From NCBI GenBank assembly GCA_035235625.1, contig CP141146.1, forward strand, positions 29,134,501 to 29,198,500: a DNA stretch of 64,000 nucleotides, read 5' to 3'. Made by a program: the position numbers and the translations under genes. This document shows positions 23,140 through 38,100 of this stretch, in pieces. The DNA comes from Saururus chinensis. Its lineage: Eukaryota; Streptophyta; Magnoliopsida; Piperales; Saururaceae. Each line of letters begins with the position of its first letter. The stretch's first letter is position 1. The notes under the pieces are model-generated. The model saw nothing but the letters and a program-made list of their open reading frames with translations. It did not search any database and was not told the DNA's origin.

Positions 23140-26100
23140 CTACTGTAGCCGTTTTCTCTTAATGGGTTCTGGACTTTCTTCCAGCACAATCAAATCGTCT
23201 TCCTCATCCACATTAATTTCTTCCATTTTCTGATTCTTAAATGTATCCTTAGCAGGTACAGTTGATTTTCCGTCATCTGTTGATATTTCTGAGATCTTTC
23301 TCTTATTCCCGGTGACAGAGATATCTCCATCTTCTATAATTATCTCTTCTGAATCATCATTTGTTCTGTGAGTGCTTTCTGGGACATTTGATGTTTCTTT
23401 ACCGTTTCCAACAACTTGCTCGGCAGGTGCAATCCATCCCAAGAGAATCATCTCATCTGAATTATCTTCGTCAAATTCCTCTCTGTAATGCAAAATATGT
23501 CATATCAAGGAATTAAATTCCAGCCAACTATAGACATAAATTAATAGGTTTTGTGGGACACGCCAAAACATGAATAAGTACTGCCAGTAACCAAAATTTA
23601 TTTATCATTGTACTGCTTAAAAATTATAGAATCACCCAAAATCTACCACATTACTTTCAGAACAACCGAACAACTCTGATGCCAACCGGAAAGTTGAGGG
23701 ATCAAGTAACATTTGCTCCCTCTAAACTTTTAAAAGTCATAATTGGTAATCGAGGTTACAATATACAGGGAGAACGACAGTATATTCATAATTGGTAATA
23801 TTCTTGATGTTTAAAAATGAGGGTTCCAAGTTATGCATATTTGAGGATTTGAGAGTACTGTATATTCTCCACGTTAAAGAGAACAAAAGCTAATACAATT
23901 CTAACTAACCCTTAGCTTTATAATGTGCTAATAATTTTTAAAAGACCTGGCTCTATCTAGACATTTCTGCAGAAAGAGAACACTCAGATATTATTAACAT
24001 CCGGTGACTTTTCCACATATACAAGGTATGGCCTGTATAATAATTGGACTCATGTTAGAGACACATACTTTGAAGCTCCCACAGCCAACCAGAACACAGG
24101 AACACCTGCCTTATAATACAATTAGAACCTCAGCTTTTATATCACCTTAAATTTTGAGACTGAAAAGAATTAAAAGAAAAGTTCATATTGGCCAGATAGA
24201 CTAAGCTATATGATGCAATTCTTAAGAGTGATTCCTTGCTTCCAACTGGCAAAAGAAATTGCTTCAATATTTAATAAACAGAACAGTATTAATGTTAGCA
24301 TGTTGAATAGGCAGTACATTTTTATTCAGTCTACCTGCTACAAGAATTTCACAGCCATACTACAACCAGCAGACCCTATGTTTTATCCAGCTCTCATCAA
24401 ATTTAAGAAAGTCACATGTTTGTTCATCCAACCTATTCGAAGTTCAACTTAAGATTCCCAGAACAGCCTACTCAGTAAGACTCAGCTTGATAAGAAGCCT
24501 TTGGCATGGGTTTTTATTATATCTCTATATTCTACTCATTGCAGTTGATATGCACACCAGCATGCATTAAGATGGGTAAAAAAATAATAAATTTTGACCA
24601 GCCAAACAGATCCTCCAGATGCATTGGAAATTAAAAATCTAAAGCCAAACCTTATCAGGCGGGGCAGGGTAAGAAACTATTAACATATAACATGAGGATT
24701 TATACATCATCTAAGTAAAAATTTCTTTGTAATCTTCTTTATCTGTTAGTGAGATGGCATACCATGTTGAGGTTAGTACTTCTAGTTTCGACAATAGAGA
24801 CATAAATCAAACAAAACCAACTCTATGAGTTACAACACAAAAAGAGACGAAGTGCGATCACCTGCTCCTAAAAAAGCATGTGAAATAAAATGAGACTGGA
24901 CCTGTGTTTTATATTGATATTGCAAGATAACTCCTGCTGGAAATCCTCAACATTCACGACAGTTCCATTTGTAATTGGAGCAGGAAGCTCAGCCAACACC
25001 TATAATAAGAAAAACAAAAGGGTTAAATTTCTTTTGTTAAGATGACAATTAATGCAAATGAAAAGAATATTAAATCATAATTTATAAAGTAAAAATGGTA
25101 AATTCAGCAGAAGAATAAACAAATTATAATTACAAGGGACAAACATAATAAACAATCTTCTCTTGTGCCCAAACAATTACTACTCTATTAATTAAGAGGA
25201 ATAAGATAACAGCAAAACCCTCACGAACTTGCTATAATGCTAACATCATAAACATACAGCAAAAGATAAATGATAAAAAATGAGACCACATAACTACCTT
25301 GTCAAGGTTTGCAGCATAATTAGCGACCATATCTTCCTCAAGATCATCTCCAACTTCATACAGTAGTGACGACCCAACCATTATTAATGGAAAATTCATG
25401 CCAAGTTTGTTCTTCACAACTTTCTCAACAAAGTCGCGTAACTTTGATAGGTGCGTGTTAATCTCAAGTGACAGTGGTGTCTGTTTTCCAATCAGATGAT
25501 TGCACATAGTTGGAATTTTGTCAATAAATAAAAATATAGAAATATCAAATATGCTACTAGATACAGGAATAAATACCTCGGAACAAACATAACATGTTTT
25601 GTTTGGTTCAAATGGCTCCACAGGCATCAGGAGCCTCTTTCCCATCGGATGTTCTACACAGTATGTCATTCTGTAAAACATTCAAATAAAAGAACAAATT
25701 GAACTGCAACAAGCAAGCTGAAACGAATAAAATCATAAGTCCAAAAAGAATGCAAGCTATAAATCAAATTCACTCGAACCCTTATCCAATATTAAAGCGC
25801 AAAACTGCAGCAAAGTTGAATAAGTTAGAATGCAAACCACAAAGCAAGGGTTTAAGCGCAAAAAGAAGACTTCAACAGAGCTTAAAGATTCTATTGTAAA
25901 TGCTAAGTAAACGATAGGGGGAAAAGTACATTTAACTGAGCTTAAAAAAATCTATTGTTAATAATTAAATAAAAGATACCAGAAAAACTAAAAACTGAAC
26001 TTCCATCACTAAAAGCACTTAGATAAAATATAAACATCATTACCATAAACACCCTTATTGGCTTATAGGCTAATCCTACACTAGCATATAGCACAAAAAC

Positions 26101-29100
26101 AGTTCTTCAAAATCGTACCAAAGTGTTCAGTATTTGCATAACAAGTTGAGTTTGGCAAAGCCCTAACCACTTTTACAACAGACAAGACCACGAAGTTAAG
26201 TACACTTATATTGAACCAATTTGACACGTAAAGATATTAGAGAGCCGCATGGTATCAGAAACCAATAATAGATCTTCCGAAGTAGCATAAAGTATATCCA
26301 TTTTGACAAAGAAAGATATCATTATCATCTCATATGTTTGGATTTGCTATACGAAGTCCATAATGCCTCTTGACTCCATTACGCTTGAAGCAATGACCAA
26401 GAACCATGATGATTGAGCACAAAGCATTTATGAACGCTATTTCTGATGAAGCTAATAAACAAGAAAGCTATTTCAAAAATGATAGATACAGACCATAGAT
26501 TGCAATCTCGTTCAAGACGGGAGGAAATAGTTTTCCCCTGTTTCGATGAGATCTCTCCATGAACACCCCTCTTCCAAAAAAATAGGCTAAAAACTGCCAA
26601 TAACAACTTTTTAAATAGTTTCAACTGGTAATTTTAGTAGTTCCAGCTGCTTTTACAGCAGCTCCAGGCCTCCAGCTGCTTTTTCAGTAGCTGCGTAAAT
26701 GCTCCTAGGTAGCTGCTGTATCTGCAGCATTAATTAGCTGCATAAATGCTGCATTCTGCATATTAATGCTGCAGCTACATGCGCAGCTGAAAACACATTA
26801 ATACAGCCGCTTTCATTTTATCATCTTAATGCAGCAGCTTGCACATTAGTGCACTTTCATATCCTCTTCTTAATGCAAGAATTAACCAATGTGGGTATTC
26901 AATCTTAAGCTCAACCCTAGACACCAACCAAATAAAGTAGGTATGACTTACTTTATTTCAGCACAAATGTGGAGAAAAAGTGACACAGGTTGCATAACCT
27001 TGAAAAAAACCACACAACCAGAAGCCGAAGTGAACAACATTGGTTCCATACAAAATTGTTCTTGGTTAAAAGTCATCTGCAAAATTAACCCATGAATGAA
27101 GCCCACTTGAGTCATCAAGTGAAAGAAATGGCCCGACATACTCTCAATCTCCCCCACCCCACACACAAAAGAAAACTTCTAACAGAGCTCCTATCAAAAT
27201 AATTCTCGACTAATGCAATCAGTCACGAGCAAAATAAAGGCACTTTCGGTAGTCATAGTGTAAATTTAGAGAAAGTATTATCATCTACAAATTTTACGAA
27301 AGCTTTAATTCTTACCTATAATTACTAGCATCCCCCTGCAGCACCTTAATTGCTTCAATCACAATTAGACCCGCTACAATAGCATTAGTCGTTGCCACAG
27401 CATGAACTATATTACCAGCAATCCCCTTTGTCTCAAACAGACTATGCAAAGGAATACCAAAAGAAGCTGCCCTTATGTTGGCTGCAGCAGTAACAAATTC
27501 CACAGCAAGCTGGTCATCTTTATCAAAAGAAAGGCTTCCAACTTCCTGAAAAAGAAAGCACATAAACTTCACAAAAACGATAACATCATACGTTAATTTA
27601 ACAACTTATGAGCTTGTAGTTCCTGTGGACTTAGATTAAGCAACACTCATTATGGTTATTGTCTAGTAGTCAGATCTTAACCTTCTGAATACAGTAGAGG
27701 ACTGCCTCACAAACGTTTGCTTTGTACCAGCTAACTTACTAAGCAATATTTCAGTATGCCCATGCATTTAGGAGTCTAACTCCACAGAATACATAAATGT
27801 GAAGCCATGCTCATAAAGATAAATATGCATGAAATTAGAGTTACATAGCTGGACCTTTTCTCTCTTCTCGAAAAATAGCTTAAATGACTCCACAAAGACT
27901 TTCGTATTTTCGAGAAGGCTCCAAATATCTTGAGGATTCTTTAGCCCTAACGTTGACATGGCTGAAACTAATAGGTTGGTAGTCCCACAAGTGTCATCTG
28001 AGCTTCCATTCTGATGGGTATGATTGACAGAAAGAACATCTTTCACAAATATCGGCTTTGGCCTGGTGCGGTTCTTCCATGTTTCTTCATTGGTTAATGC
28101 CTTCTCGATATTATGCCCAAAGACATGATCATATATCCTTCTTCCATACGTATCAATATCTTCCTCTAAGCTTTGTTCAAAAACATCTTTTCTGAGGTTT
28201 GATGAATCAGCACCATCAGTGGATCGCACATTTAGATCATTTTCCTGATTCTTGTCTCCAAATAATTTGGCAAATAGTAAATCTTTGGCCCAAACAACAC
28301 AATGAACAAACTGCACAATTTTCAAATAATAGAATAGCTTAAGAACATGGTAAATAATATCGAATGTTTAAGTCAAGAAATTAAGAGCCGCAAGTTCAAT
28401 AGTGATGCCAATGCCTATCCAATAATCAAAATGAGCTTTTGGGCTTAAGAAGTGATAACTGAGAGGTGATGCCCATCCACGAAACATCAGCACGTTCAAG
28501 GTTTGACTTTACATATTATCAACTACTGAGGGAAAGGGAAATTTAACTTCACGGTTATTCATCAATCCAATTGTACAGGCCAAGCATCAATTAATTTTCT
28601 ACAATAATACATTCTAATAGTAAGAATATCTCATTAAAAATATCATGAATTATTGAACAATAAGCAATCAATATAATCATTAACTTTGATCAAGTAAAAA
28701 TAAAATGGATAACAGCATGCAACTCTCCTTACCAATATATACCCAGTCAACATATTCAACCTTTATAAATTTGCTAAAATATCAAAAAAAGGACACATCA
28801 TCCAGAATTTTAGCGAGGAGCAGAATATCTACTCCCTCCATCCCATATTAAGTGTCTTATTTGGTTTTTCAAATAAACTAAATTAGTTCATTTTAAAAAA
28901 AACAAATAGGACACTTAATATGGGACATAGAGAGTAATCAACAAGGCATAGAAATTGAGAAACCTCATACCCATCTACGACTACAACCAATTATTTAGAT
29001 CATCACTTAGGGGCTGTTTGTGTATCGAATTTATGTAAGATTCTATCGATTCCACCCCAATTCCGGCTCGAATTATCGGAATCATGTTTGTGTGTAGGTG

Positions 29101-32100
29101 CAAAATTAAAAACTCAGACAGGAAGTTGATTCCAAGCCGTTTCAAGCTGGAATCGGCCATTATCACCAAATCACCTCATAAGGTGATTCCGTGTAAATAC
29201 AACCATCAGAACAGTGGTTGAATTAAAATCAGTAGGACTTATATTAAGGATTAGATGTTTCTGTCAGATTTAGAGCTGCAGCTTTTTTACTTTTATTGAA
29301 GTGTAATTTTTATTTTAGGGATGTTGTATGCTGATATGAACCTTGAGAAATTGTGAACAGAGAAGTAAAGAAGGAAGAAATAGTTGGGAAGAAAGAAGGG
29401 GACAAAGATCAGAGAAGGGGGGATGAGGCGCACTTGCAGATTGCAAGTGCAATATCACCCAAGAGGGAAGGTCGGGTTTTCTGAGAGAGAAGAGAGAGTC
29501 GGGAAAGAGAAGAGAAATAACTTTCAATTAATGCTTAATCCCTAATTACAACGATCCAGCCTATTTAAGGCTAATAGCTAACAAGCTACATAGAAAAGAC
29601 TAATTAGCTACATAGGCTAAAACTAACTATTAATGAAACTGCCTAATAACTGATGAAAGAAAACATCATGCACACTAACAAGTAACCCTACGTGCACCTT
29701 ATTATCATAACTAATAAAGTAATTGCAGCACATAACATTCTTACGCCCATGAAAAACGACTTGTCCTCAAGTCGACCAATTAGGGAATTGACTGATGAAA
29801 TCATCTTCTAGCATCCAGGTGGCATCTTCTAAAGAACGGTGCTTCCATGCAACAAGGACTTCAGTAACCAACCGACCTCGACGTCGAATTCTCCGAGTAG
29901 ATTCAATAGAGATAGGAGTCAGAGTCGGTGCGACAGTGGAGGGTGGAGCAAGTGGTGGAGGTAGTGGTGTGACAGCCAATGGATTCCCCACGAACTGACG
30001 AAGAATATGAAAAACAGGGTGAATACGAGCCGTAGGAGGTAACTGGAGCTTATAAGCCACTTTGCCCACCTTGTCCACATTCAAATAGGGACCATAGAAA
30101 TGGGGTAGCAGCTTATGATGGCTGGATGGCCGGGCTGAAGCTTGACGATAAGGCTGAAGACATACATAGACCCAATCACCAACGTTGAATTCCCTGTCAG
30201 TATGAGAACGGTCATAAACCTGTTTCATTCTATTCTGTGCTACTTGCAAATTCCTTTTGAGAGAGCGGAGGGCTTCATCACACTCTTGTAATGACTGGTC
30301 AACAGCACCCACGTCTGAACGGTGAGGCACATAAGAGAGGATGGTGGGAGGGGGTCGCCCATAAATCACCTGGAAAGGCGTCACGCCAAGGGACGTGTGA
30401 TAAGTTGTATTATAGGACCACTCTGCCCAAGGAAGAAGTGAGAGCCACTTGCGAGGTTGATCACCTGTAAAACAACGTAAATATTGCTCAAGGCAGCGAT
30501 TAAGAACCTCTGTCTAGCCATCTATTTGCGGGTGATATGTTGTACTCATCTTTAAGGAAGTACCTTGCATCTCAAAAAAATTATGCCAGAACTTTGACAA
30601 GAACACAGGGTCACGGTCAGAGACAATAGAATGCGGCATACCATGAAGCCTAGCAATGTCACGAACAAAAACCTTTGCCACATGGCCAACAGTGTATGGG
30701 TGTCCCAAAGGCAAAAAATGCGCATATTTAGATAATTGATCAATGATAACAAATATGACACTTTTACCTTGGACTAGGGGCAATCCCTCAATGAAATCCA
30801 TAAAAATGTCTTCCCAGATGTGGTCTAGAATAGGTAGTGGCTGAAGTAGCCCTGCAGGCGACGAAGTAAGTGTCTTAGAACATTGACATATATCACAAGA
30901 GGCGACAAAAGCATGTACAGCTTTCTTGAGGCCCTTCCAATAACAGTTCTGAGAAATCCGCTTAAAAGTTCAGAATTGACCCTCGTGTCCAGCAATAGGG
31001 GAAGAGTAAAAATAACTGAGAAGCTGCTGTTGTAGCTGAGGAACAGCTGGAACCCACAAGCGATCACGCCAAAGAAGTAAATCACCCTGCAGAACGAAGG
31101 GGGTGAACATAATGGATCAGCAAGCAATCTAGCAAGGAGTGAAGATGTCTCCGGGTCTTGATGATAGGCTTGCTTCAATTCAGCCATGAAGGGAAAAGTA
31201 GGCATCGATATGGTCGCTAGGCAAGTACCCTCTGACTAACGGGATAGAGCATCTACAGCTTGGTTATCACTTCCTTTTCTATAGATCAAGTCATAATCAT
31301 ATCCCAGAAATTTAGAAACCCACCACTGTTGTGAAGGAGAGGCCACCCTTTGATCCCAGAAGTAACGCAGGCTGTGGTGATCTGTCCTTATAAGGAATTT
31401 CCGCCCCAATAAGGCCGCCATTTGGTGACGGCATGAACAATAGCTTACATTTCTAGCTCATATGTGAATAACTATGCAGTGCGTCCCGAGATTGCCTTAG
31501 AAAAGTAAGCAATAGGACGGCCGCCTTGCATAAGAACTGCTCCCAATCCCTGTGAGGAGGCATCACTATCAATGACAAATGGTTGGGCAAAATCAGGGAG
31601 AGCAAGCACTGGTGGTGATGTCATGGCCAACTTCAAAGCCTCAAAAAAAGTCTGTGCATATGCAGTCCAATGAAAAACCCCTTTTAGGAGGACCATGAGC
31701 GGGGCTGCCAAAGTACCATACCCCTAAATAAAGCGCCTGTAATAGCCTGTTAAGCCCAAAAATCCCCGGAGTACCCTCATAGTAGCAGGAGTGGGCTACT
31801 TGACAATCGCCGCAATTTTGGAAGGATCTGTAGAGACCCCTGAAACTGAGATGACATGGCCCAAGTAATCAATATGCGGTAGGCCAAAAAGCACACTTGG
31901 ATTTCTTTAGGAACAAACACTGGCCAAGTAATGCAGAGAAAACCACCCGGATATGCTACAAATGTTCCAACCATGAACGGCTATAAATCAAGATATCATC
32001 AAAGAATACTAAAACAAATCGTCGCAAATAAGGCCGGAATATGTCATTCATCACACTCTAAAAAGTGGAAGGGGCATTCAATAATCCAAAAGGCATGACC

Positions 32101-35100
32101 ATAGACTCATAATGGCCGTCATGTGTTCTAAAGGCTGTCTTATAGATGTCAGGGGGGTGCATCCTAATCTGATGGTACCCTGAACGCAGATCCAGCTTAG
32201 TGAAAACAGTTGCCCCTGCCAATTCATCTAGTAACTCTTCAATCACAGGAATAGGATACTTATCCTTGATAGTAATGGCATTTAATGCATGGTAATCCAC
32301 GCAAAAGTGCCATGACCCATCTTTCTTGCGAACAAGAAGAACGGGAGAAGAATACTGGCTGATGCTAGGGCGGATGAGTCCTGAAGAGAGCATTTCCTGG
32401 ACCAACTGTTAGATCTCATCTTTTTGCACCTGGGGGTAACGGTAGGGCCGAACATTAGCTGGTGGACACCCTGGTTGAATATGAATCCTGTGATCATGCT
32501 GGCAAGCTGGTGGTATGGAAGAAGGTGCCTGGAAAATACTATCATATTTGACCAACAGGGAATTTAAATCCTCCGGAATGCTTCCGGGCTGTGGGGAAGG
32601 TTCAATGCATAATTATAATAGAAGTCCTTTTGTAGCAAATTTGAAAAGAGAGTTGACAGACTGAACTGAGTGGAGTGCACCTGGTTGCTGCCCACTTAAC
32701 TGGATTTGTACATCACCATAATTGAAGTCCATATGCAACTGCTTAAAATCCCACGTAATGGGTCCAAGATCTTGGAGCCATTGAACTCCCAACACGATAT
32801 CAGCCCCCTTTGTCGGTAAGAGAAACAGATCTATATGGAATAAATGGCCTTGAATCAATAAAGGGACTAAAAGACATACCCCACTGTTGTGCAGATATCT
32901 CCCGTCGTCAATGAGCACATCAAAAGTAGAAGGCTGAATAGCGCATCCCAATCTTTATGCCACCCTATCATTAATGAAATTATGTGTGCTACCGCTATCA
33001 ATGAGGATGGAGACGACTTGTTGTTTGATGGAGCCATCCACTCTGAAAGTGCGGTGTTCATAAGAGCCGTCGAACGCATGCATAGAGATTTCTGGGACAT
33101 TTTCGGGCTCATCATACACGGAACTGTCTCCTATATCCAGCCCTTCTTCCATGATCAACACAGATGCTGGGTGTTTGCATTTGTGTCCCGGCACGAATTT
33201 TTCATCACAGTTAAAACAAAGGCCTCGAGAATGACGGTCCTCCATCTGAGTAGGGGTAAGGCGTCTGACAGGGCCAGGGGCAAATGTGTCCCTCCGCAGG
33301 CGCTGGAGTCTTTCCTCCTGGATGTGGGCTAGACAGATCGCTTGGCGAAGGTTGGCCGGCTCGAACTGTCGTACTTCAGCCTGAATATCTTCTCGCAGCC
33401 CGCTAATAAACTTAGAGAGAAGGGCTGACGGTGTCCATTCTACCCGTGTAGCCAGCCTGGCAAAATCAGTCTGATATGTTCGAATAGAGGAGGTATGGCA
33501 GAGGTTGTGCAAGCGGGAATCAAAGTCCTCATACTCATTGGGCCCAAAGCAAGCACATAATTCCGCCACTAGATATTCCCACGCAACCAAGCCCTCTTGC
33601 TGTTCAAGCTGCTGTAACCACACCAGTGCATCCCCCTTAAGGTGGAAGGATGCGAGTAGAACACGCTGATCTGGGCATGTACCTTGGTAGGTGAAAAACC
33701 TCTCAACTCGCAAGACCCATTCATTTGGGTTGTCTTCCCCAGAGTATTCCAGAAAGTTGAGACGAACGGTACTCGCCTTGGGAGCTGGCCCATATGTCCC
33801 ATCATCTGCTGCCTCATCGCTATATAAATCATTGTCTTGCCATAGAGGGACGTGGTGCTGGTCAGGATTGACAGTTGCAAAAGCAGGGTTGCGACTGGGT
33901 CCGGCAGAGGCTGTAGGTGGCGCGCACCCATCGCTGGTGGTGGAAGTGGGCATGGAAAAAGGGACACCCCGTCCTGTCCCAAATTGCGAAACTGGGGCAA
34001 AAGGGCGCTGCAATATTCCCTTGCCATGGTGACGGTGCGCTAGAAGATTTGGAGCGCCCAGATGTGATGTTGGGCCTTGGCCTGCTGTAAAGGCGACCAA
34101 GTAGGACGCTTGATCCTTTCGGATCTGTTCCAATGTGGCCTGCTGTCGATCTGCTGAGGAACGTAGGTCTGCCCGGAGTTCTTGGAGAAAAACTCGCTAG
34201 GTTTCTGCAGTTTGTGTTTGAAGGGCGGCTAGGGCAGAGAGCATAGGTTCCCAGCCGCTGAGAATGGAGTCTGCAGCACTGGAGTTGGTTTCCGCCCCAA
34301 TCTCTGGTGGCGATGTTGTTCTGCCAATCGCCGGCGGCTCTTCCTCAGGGCCGGCGGCCTGGTTCCTCCTTTCATAAACTTTTCCAGCGGCAAGGCAGAT
34401 GAGTTTGAACAAAAACTTTGAGAGCTTCCTGCTGTGAGTAGCCTCCTTAGTTGGTGCCGATTCCAACACTCCTCCAATGCCGACTTTAGAGGCTTGCTGC
34501 TTGTGCGTTTCCCATGGCACAATGTTTCTGAAGCAATGGACCCCACTATCCAGTCTGTTATCATAAAAAAACGCCCCCTTTCCCCTCTCACCATCAACCA
34601 TAGTTCAGTTAAAACCCAAAATAACTGTCGCTGAATTCAATTGAATTCTACGACCTGTGCTCTCCCTGAGCAGTGGCCGGTATGATCATCCTCTGCTCAC
34701 AGCTGCCTCCAAAACTCCACTACTCGCAGACAACTACCAACTCAGGCTGCTGAGTGCTGACCATGATTTCTAAGGCATTTATCTCTTCACCCTGTCATAA
34801 TCAGGGTCATAATTCAGAAGCACTTTTTCCCAACAATTAGAGGTCAGAGACACGGATCTTAAGCCTCCACCCTAGCCTGTTTGTGCTAACTCTTTTGTAG
34901 AAGATAGAATAATCATATCCTTCCTCGTTAACTTCATCCAAGTCCTCTTAGGTCAAGAAATTTGAGGTGCATAAGATTCACGATGAAGTTGATCTCACAC
35001 TAGCTAAGTCATGACCAACGGACACAATAAAACAAAAAATGTTGCACCATTGCTTTGTTAATGGTGGAATTGATGCCTAGTCAATGGAGGTTTACTAACC

Positions 35101-38100
35101 TTGTAAACCTGCCGCCGACCCATCTTCACACCTTAAAATGTTGAGCACTAGTAAGCACTATGTGGTATGGAATTAGGACATAATTTCTTACTTTCGAGTC
35201 TTTATTTGCTTGTAGAATTTGTTAATATTTTATACAGTAAGTTAACTTGCTTATCTTGCATGTTGGATGTCCTTTGCATTTTCATTTTAGCACAATTGTC
35301 CTTCATCAAGATTTATACTCGAGCAATTTCTAATTTTAAAAGCAGTTAGTAAGACAAAAAAAATAATGCAACACTGTCTGCAAGAAATTGTAACAAAATT
35401 GCTAAAGAATATGTAAACAAACATCAGATGTCAAAAGGTGGATCAGCATATAACAAGACTTCATTCAAAAGAATGAAGTTATCCATTTCTAGTCTCTGAG
35501 CATGGAGAGAGAGAGAGAGAGAGAACCTTGGATGGAGTACTTGTAATGGTGCAAACAGGGTATGTCTTCGGTGCAGGCTTTGGTTGGCACTCATAGCATT
35601 CTGTCTTGCCCTTAACATGTACAGTTACCTGCTTGGTACAAATTGAATAAAAATAAACTACATTTAAACAGGGCTGACCATAATCCTCTAGTACCCTAGA
35701 AAAATTCAAATGTATGGCATAGGTCGCAACAAAATAGAAAGAAGAAGAAAAAAATTCTGAGAAGAAATTGGAACATAAATGCTCTATACAAATTCTATAC
35801 AAAGATGACCACTTACCACAAGAAACTAAATCAGATTACCTGTCCCAAGAAACCTGTTGTACCACTTTCTACTAATGGAACATTAGCAGCCAAACAAAGG
35901 CGATTCACATGTCGCCTTGCATCCAAATTGTCAAGGCCATTCAGGACCACATTAAATTGCTTATAGAATTCAACATTGAAGTCAGGGTCTTTAACATTCG
36001 CATGGTAGGGTGTAATACTGGTGTTGGGCCTGAATTTCAAAACAGCATCTCGAGCAACCTGGTGAGATAAATAACAGATCGTAGTCAAACAATGCAAACT
36101 TTACATGAACAGGAAGTAAATGCTCAATTAGAATAAGCACTTAAAATTATTACTTTAGCCTTGGATTGGCCAACATGCCACTGACGAAACAGAAATTGCC
36201 TATTCAGATTACTGACTTCTATTGTATCCATATCAATCTGCAAAAGGAGAATATAGATTATGTCTGCAGTGCATCAGGACAAATCTAATAGTAAAACATC
36301 ATCCATAATTAGAAATTTACACATCTGTTCCACAAACTTCGGTCAATAACTGTTCAAACTCTTGAGCTTACTAGTTCAACGAGAAAACATTTTCTCCAAG
36401 CCAGTTCACCTAAAATAAAGAGTTACATGCTAGCAACAGATACATTGCTCACACAAAAGTCATATTTACCAAAAACAAATCCCATGAAGAAATTTTGTCA
36501 TGCTCCATCGTATTCCATACTATTGAGGTCAATATCATGAGGGTATTTGCTATTTTTTCCAGTGGTGTCTAGTATTTACTGACCACAATCAAAAGGAGCA
36601 AAAAGAGAAACAAAAACAAGTTGGAAGCAAGTGACAGTGAGTCAATCTTTCTGTTTGGGAGAGAGAGAGAGGAGATTCTCCTAGGCTAGGTTCAGTCTTG
36701 CTCATCATATCCTAAAGAAAGGTCTCATAAAGCAGCTGTTTCATACAAAATCAGCTTATGGGCTTATGGATGGCTTGGCAGTAAGCCAAAAGGAATTATG
36801 AACTTATGATGAAGACAAAAGAACATGTCCAACAGGTTATTTTTCAAACTGAGATACAAAATCAAAACCTGATCTTAGTTTCATACAAAATCAATACTTC
36901 TTGTAGATTTTGATGAGTTTCCGTTTGTAAGTATTTCCATCATTACTTTTTCTAGCCAAATTAAGAGTCCTATTTGGAATGGTTTAGGGTGTATTAAAGA
37001 AATAATTCCGTCAATGGTCTTATTATGTTAATAGGAGTTATTTTTTGTATTTAGAATTGAATTAGGTGTTCGTAAAGGGTTATAGAAGTGACAAATTCAA
37101 ACCAATGGTCTTAATTAACAGAGATTTGAGTCATATAATTATTGGTTCTCCTTTAGCTTTCTTCTCTCCTTCTGTCATCTTTCCTCTCTTGTCCCCAAGT
37201 GCTTCTTCTTTGCTATCCTACTAATTTTCCTCTTCCAGCTTCAATATTTTGCCTTCCTCAGTGGAAGCATGATGCAGGACGATAACCCTAATAGAGGGAA
37301 ACGGGAAAGTTAAGGGAAACAGGGGTAGAGGAAAGGGATAATTCTCTGAAATCACCACCAGAGGGTCAATGGCATTGACACCAGTGTTTGTTCAGCATCA
37401 TCACCAAACAGGAAATTCCCAATCAGCAAAGAAGATTTCTTTTCCCTTCAAAATCAGTCTTCTTTCATTGATGTAAGTTAAGGCCCCTTATAGGTTTACA
37501 AAGATTCCTTAATTGGAAAAAACCCACTGCACAAAGATCTTACTAATCTTAGGAAAATATATCTAGCCTAAAGTCCTAAATTAAATAAAATATCTAATCA
37601 ACCTTTACTTAAATATAACTCCTCATAAACCAAAGTATCAAGACCCATATATCAATTGGACCCACTTTAGCGCCATGTCTCGGAAGGTGATGGTAGGCGG
37701 TCTTCTTTTCTTCCTTCTCAGAAAATAATCCATGAAAATGTGTCATATAGGCCATAACTTCAATAGAATAGGCTCTCATATGGAGCACGTCATGGTGGTT
37801 TAGAGACATTTAAGTTAAAAGATGCATACTAGTATGGACAATTGTATAGATATGGCTATGATCCTACACCTCCTACCGGATATGTCTATGGACCACCAAT
37901 ACTCGAATCCATACTAACCATTACCATTGTTACAACCTACCCACCATATGGGATCTTACATCATCTGCCTAGGCATGAGTATGATAGGCATGCGAGAGAG
38001 TATTTAAGTACCCACTAGATGATGATGACGTGGGAGCAATATTGTGTCCAATTGGATTCCCTATATGCTCAGTCTTCTAGTGGTCAGACAGCTTTCCAAC

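Larger units (their letters stand above)
29320..34601 (-). mobile_element. Degenerate chromovirus (Gypsy, Reina-like) in SAE2 intron 5
   Basis: A single Gypsy element in the same orientation as SAE2, with the full coding order gag, protease, RT, RNase H, integrase and chromodomain. On minus the 3' LTR starts at 29737 (TGTTATGTGCTGC) and probably ends near 29320. No matching 5' LTR was found above 34601, so the element is 5' truncated or its 5' LTR has been replaced. Confidence 0.85.

Noticed and set aside
29008..29200. GGGGCTGTTTGTG at 29008 as the start of a hAT or PIF MITE
   Set aside because: No inverted partner terminus or target duplication could be found.
30514..33332. Overlapping frames on both strands around the chromovirus
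   Set aside because: They are shadows of the polyprotein frame; only the minus frame carries family motifs.
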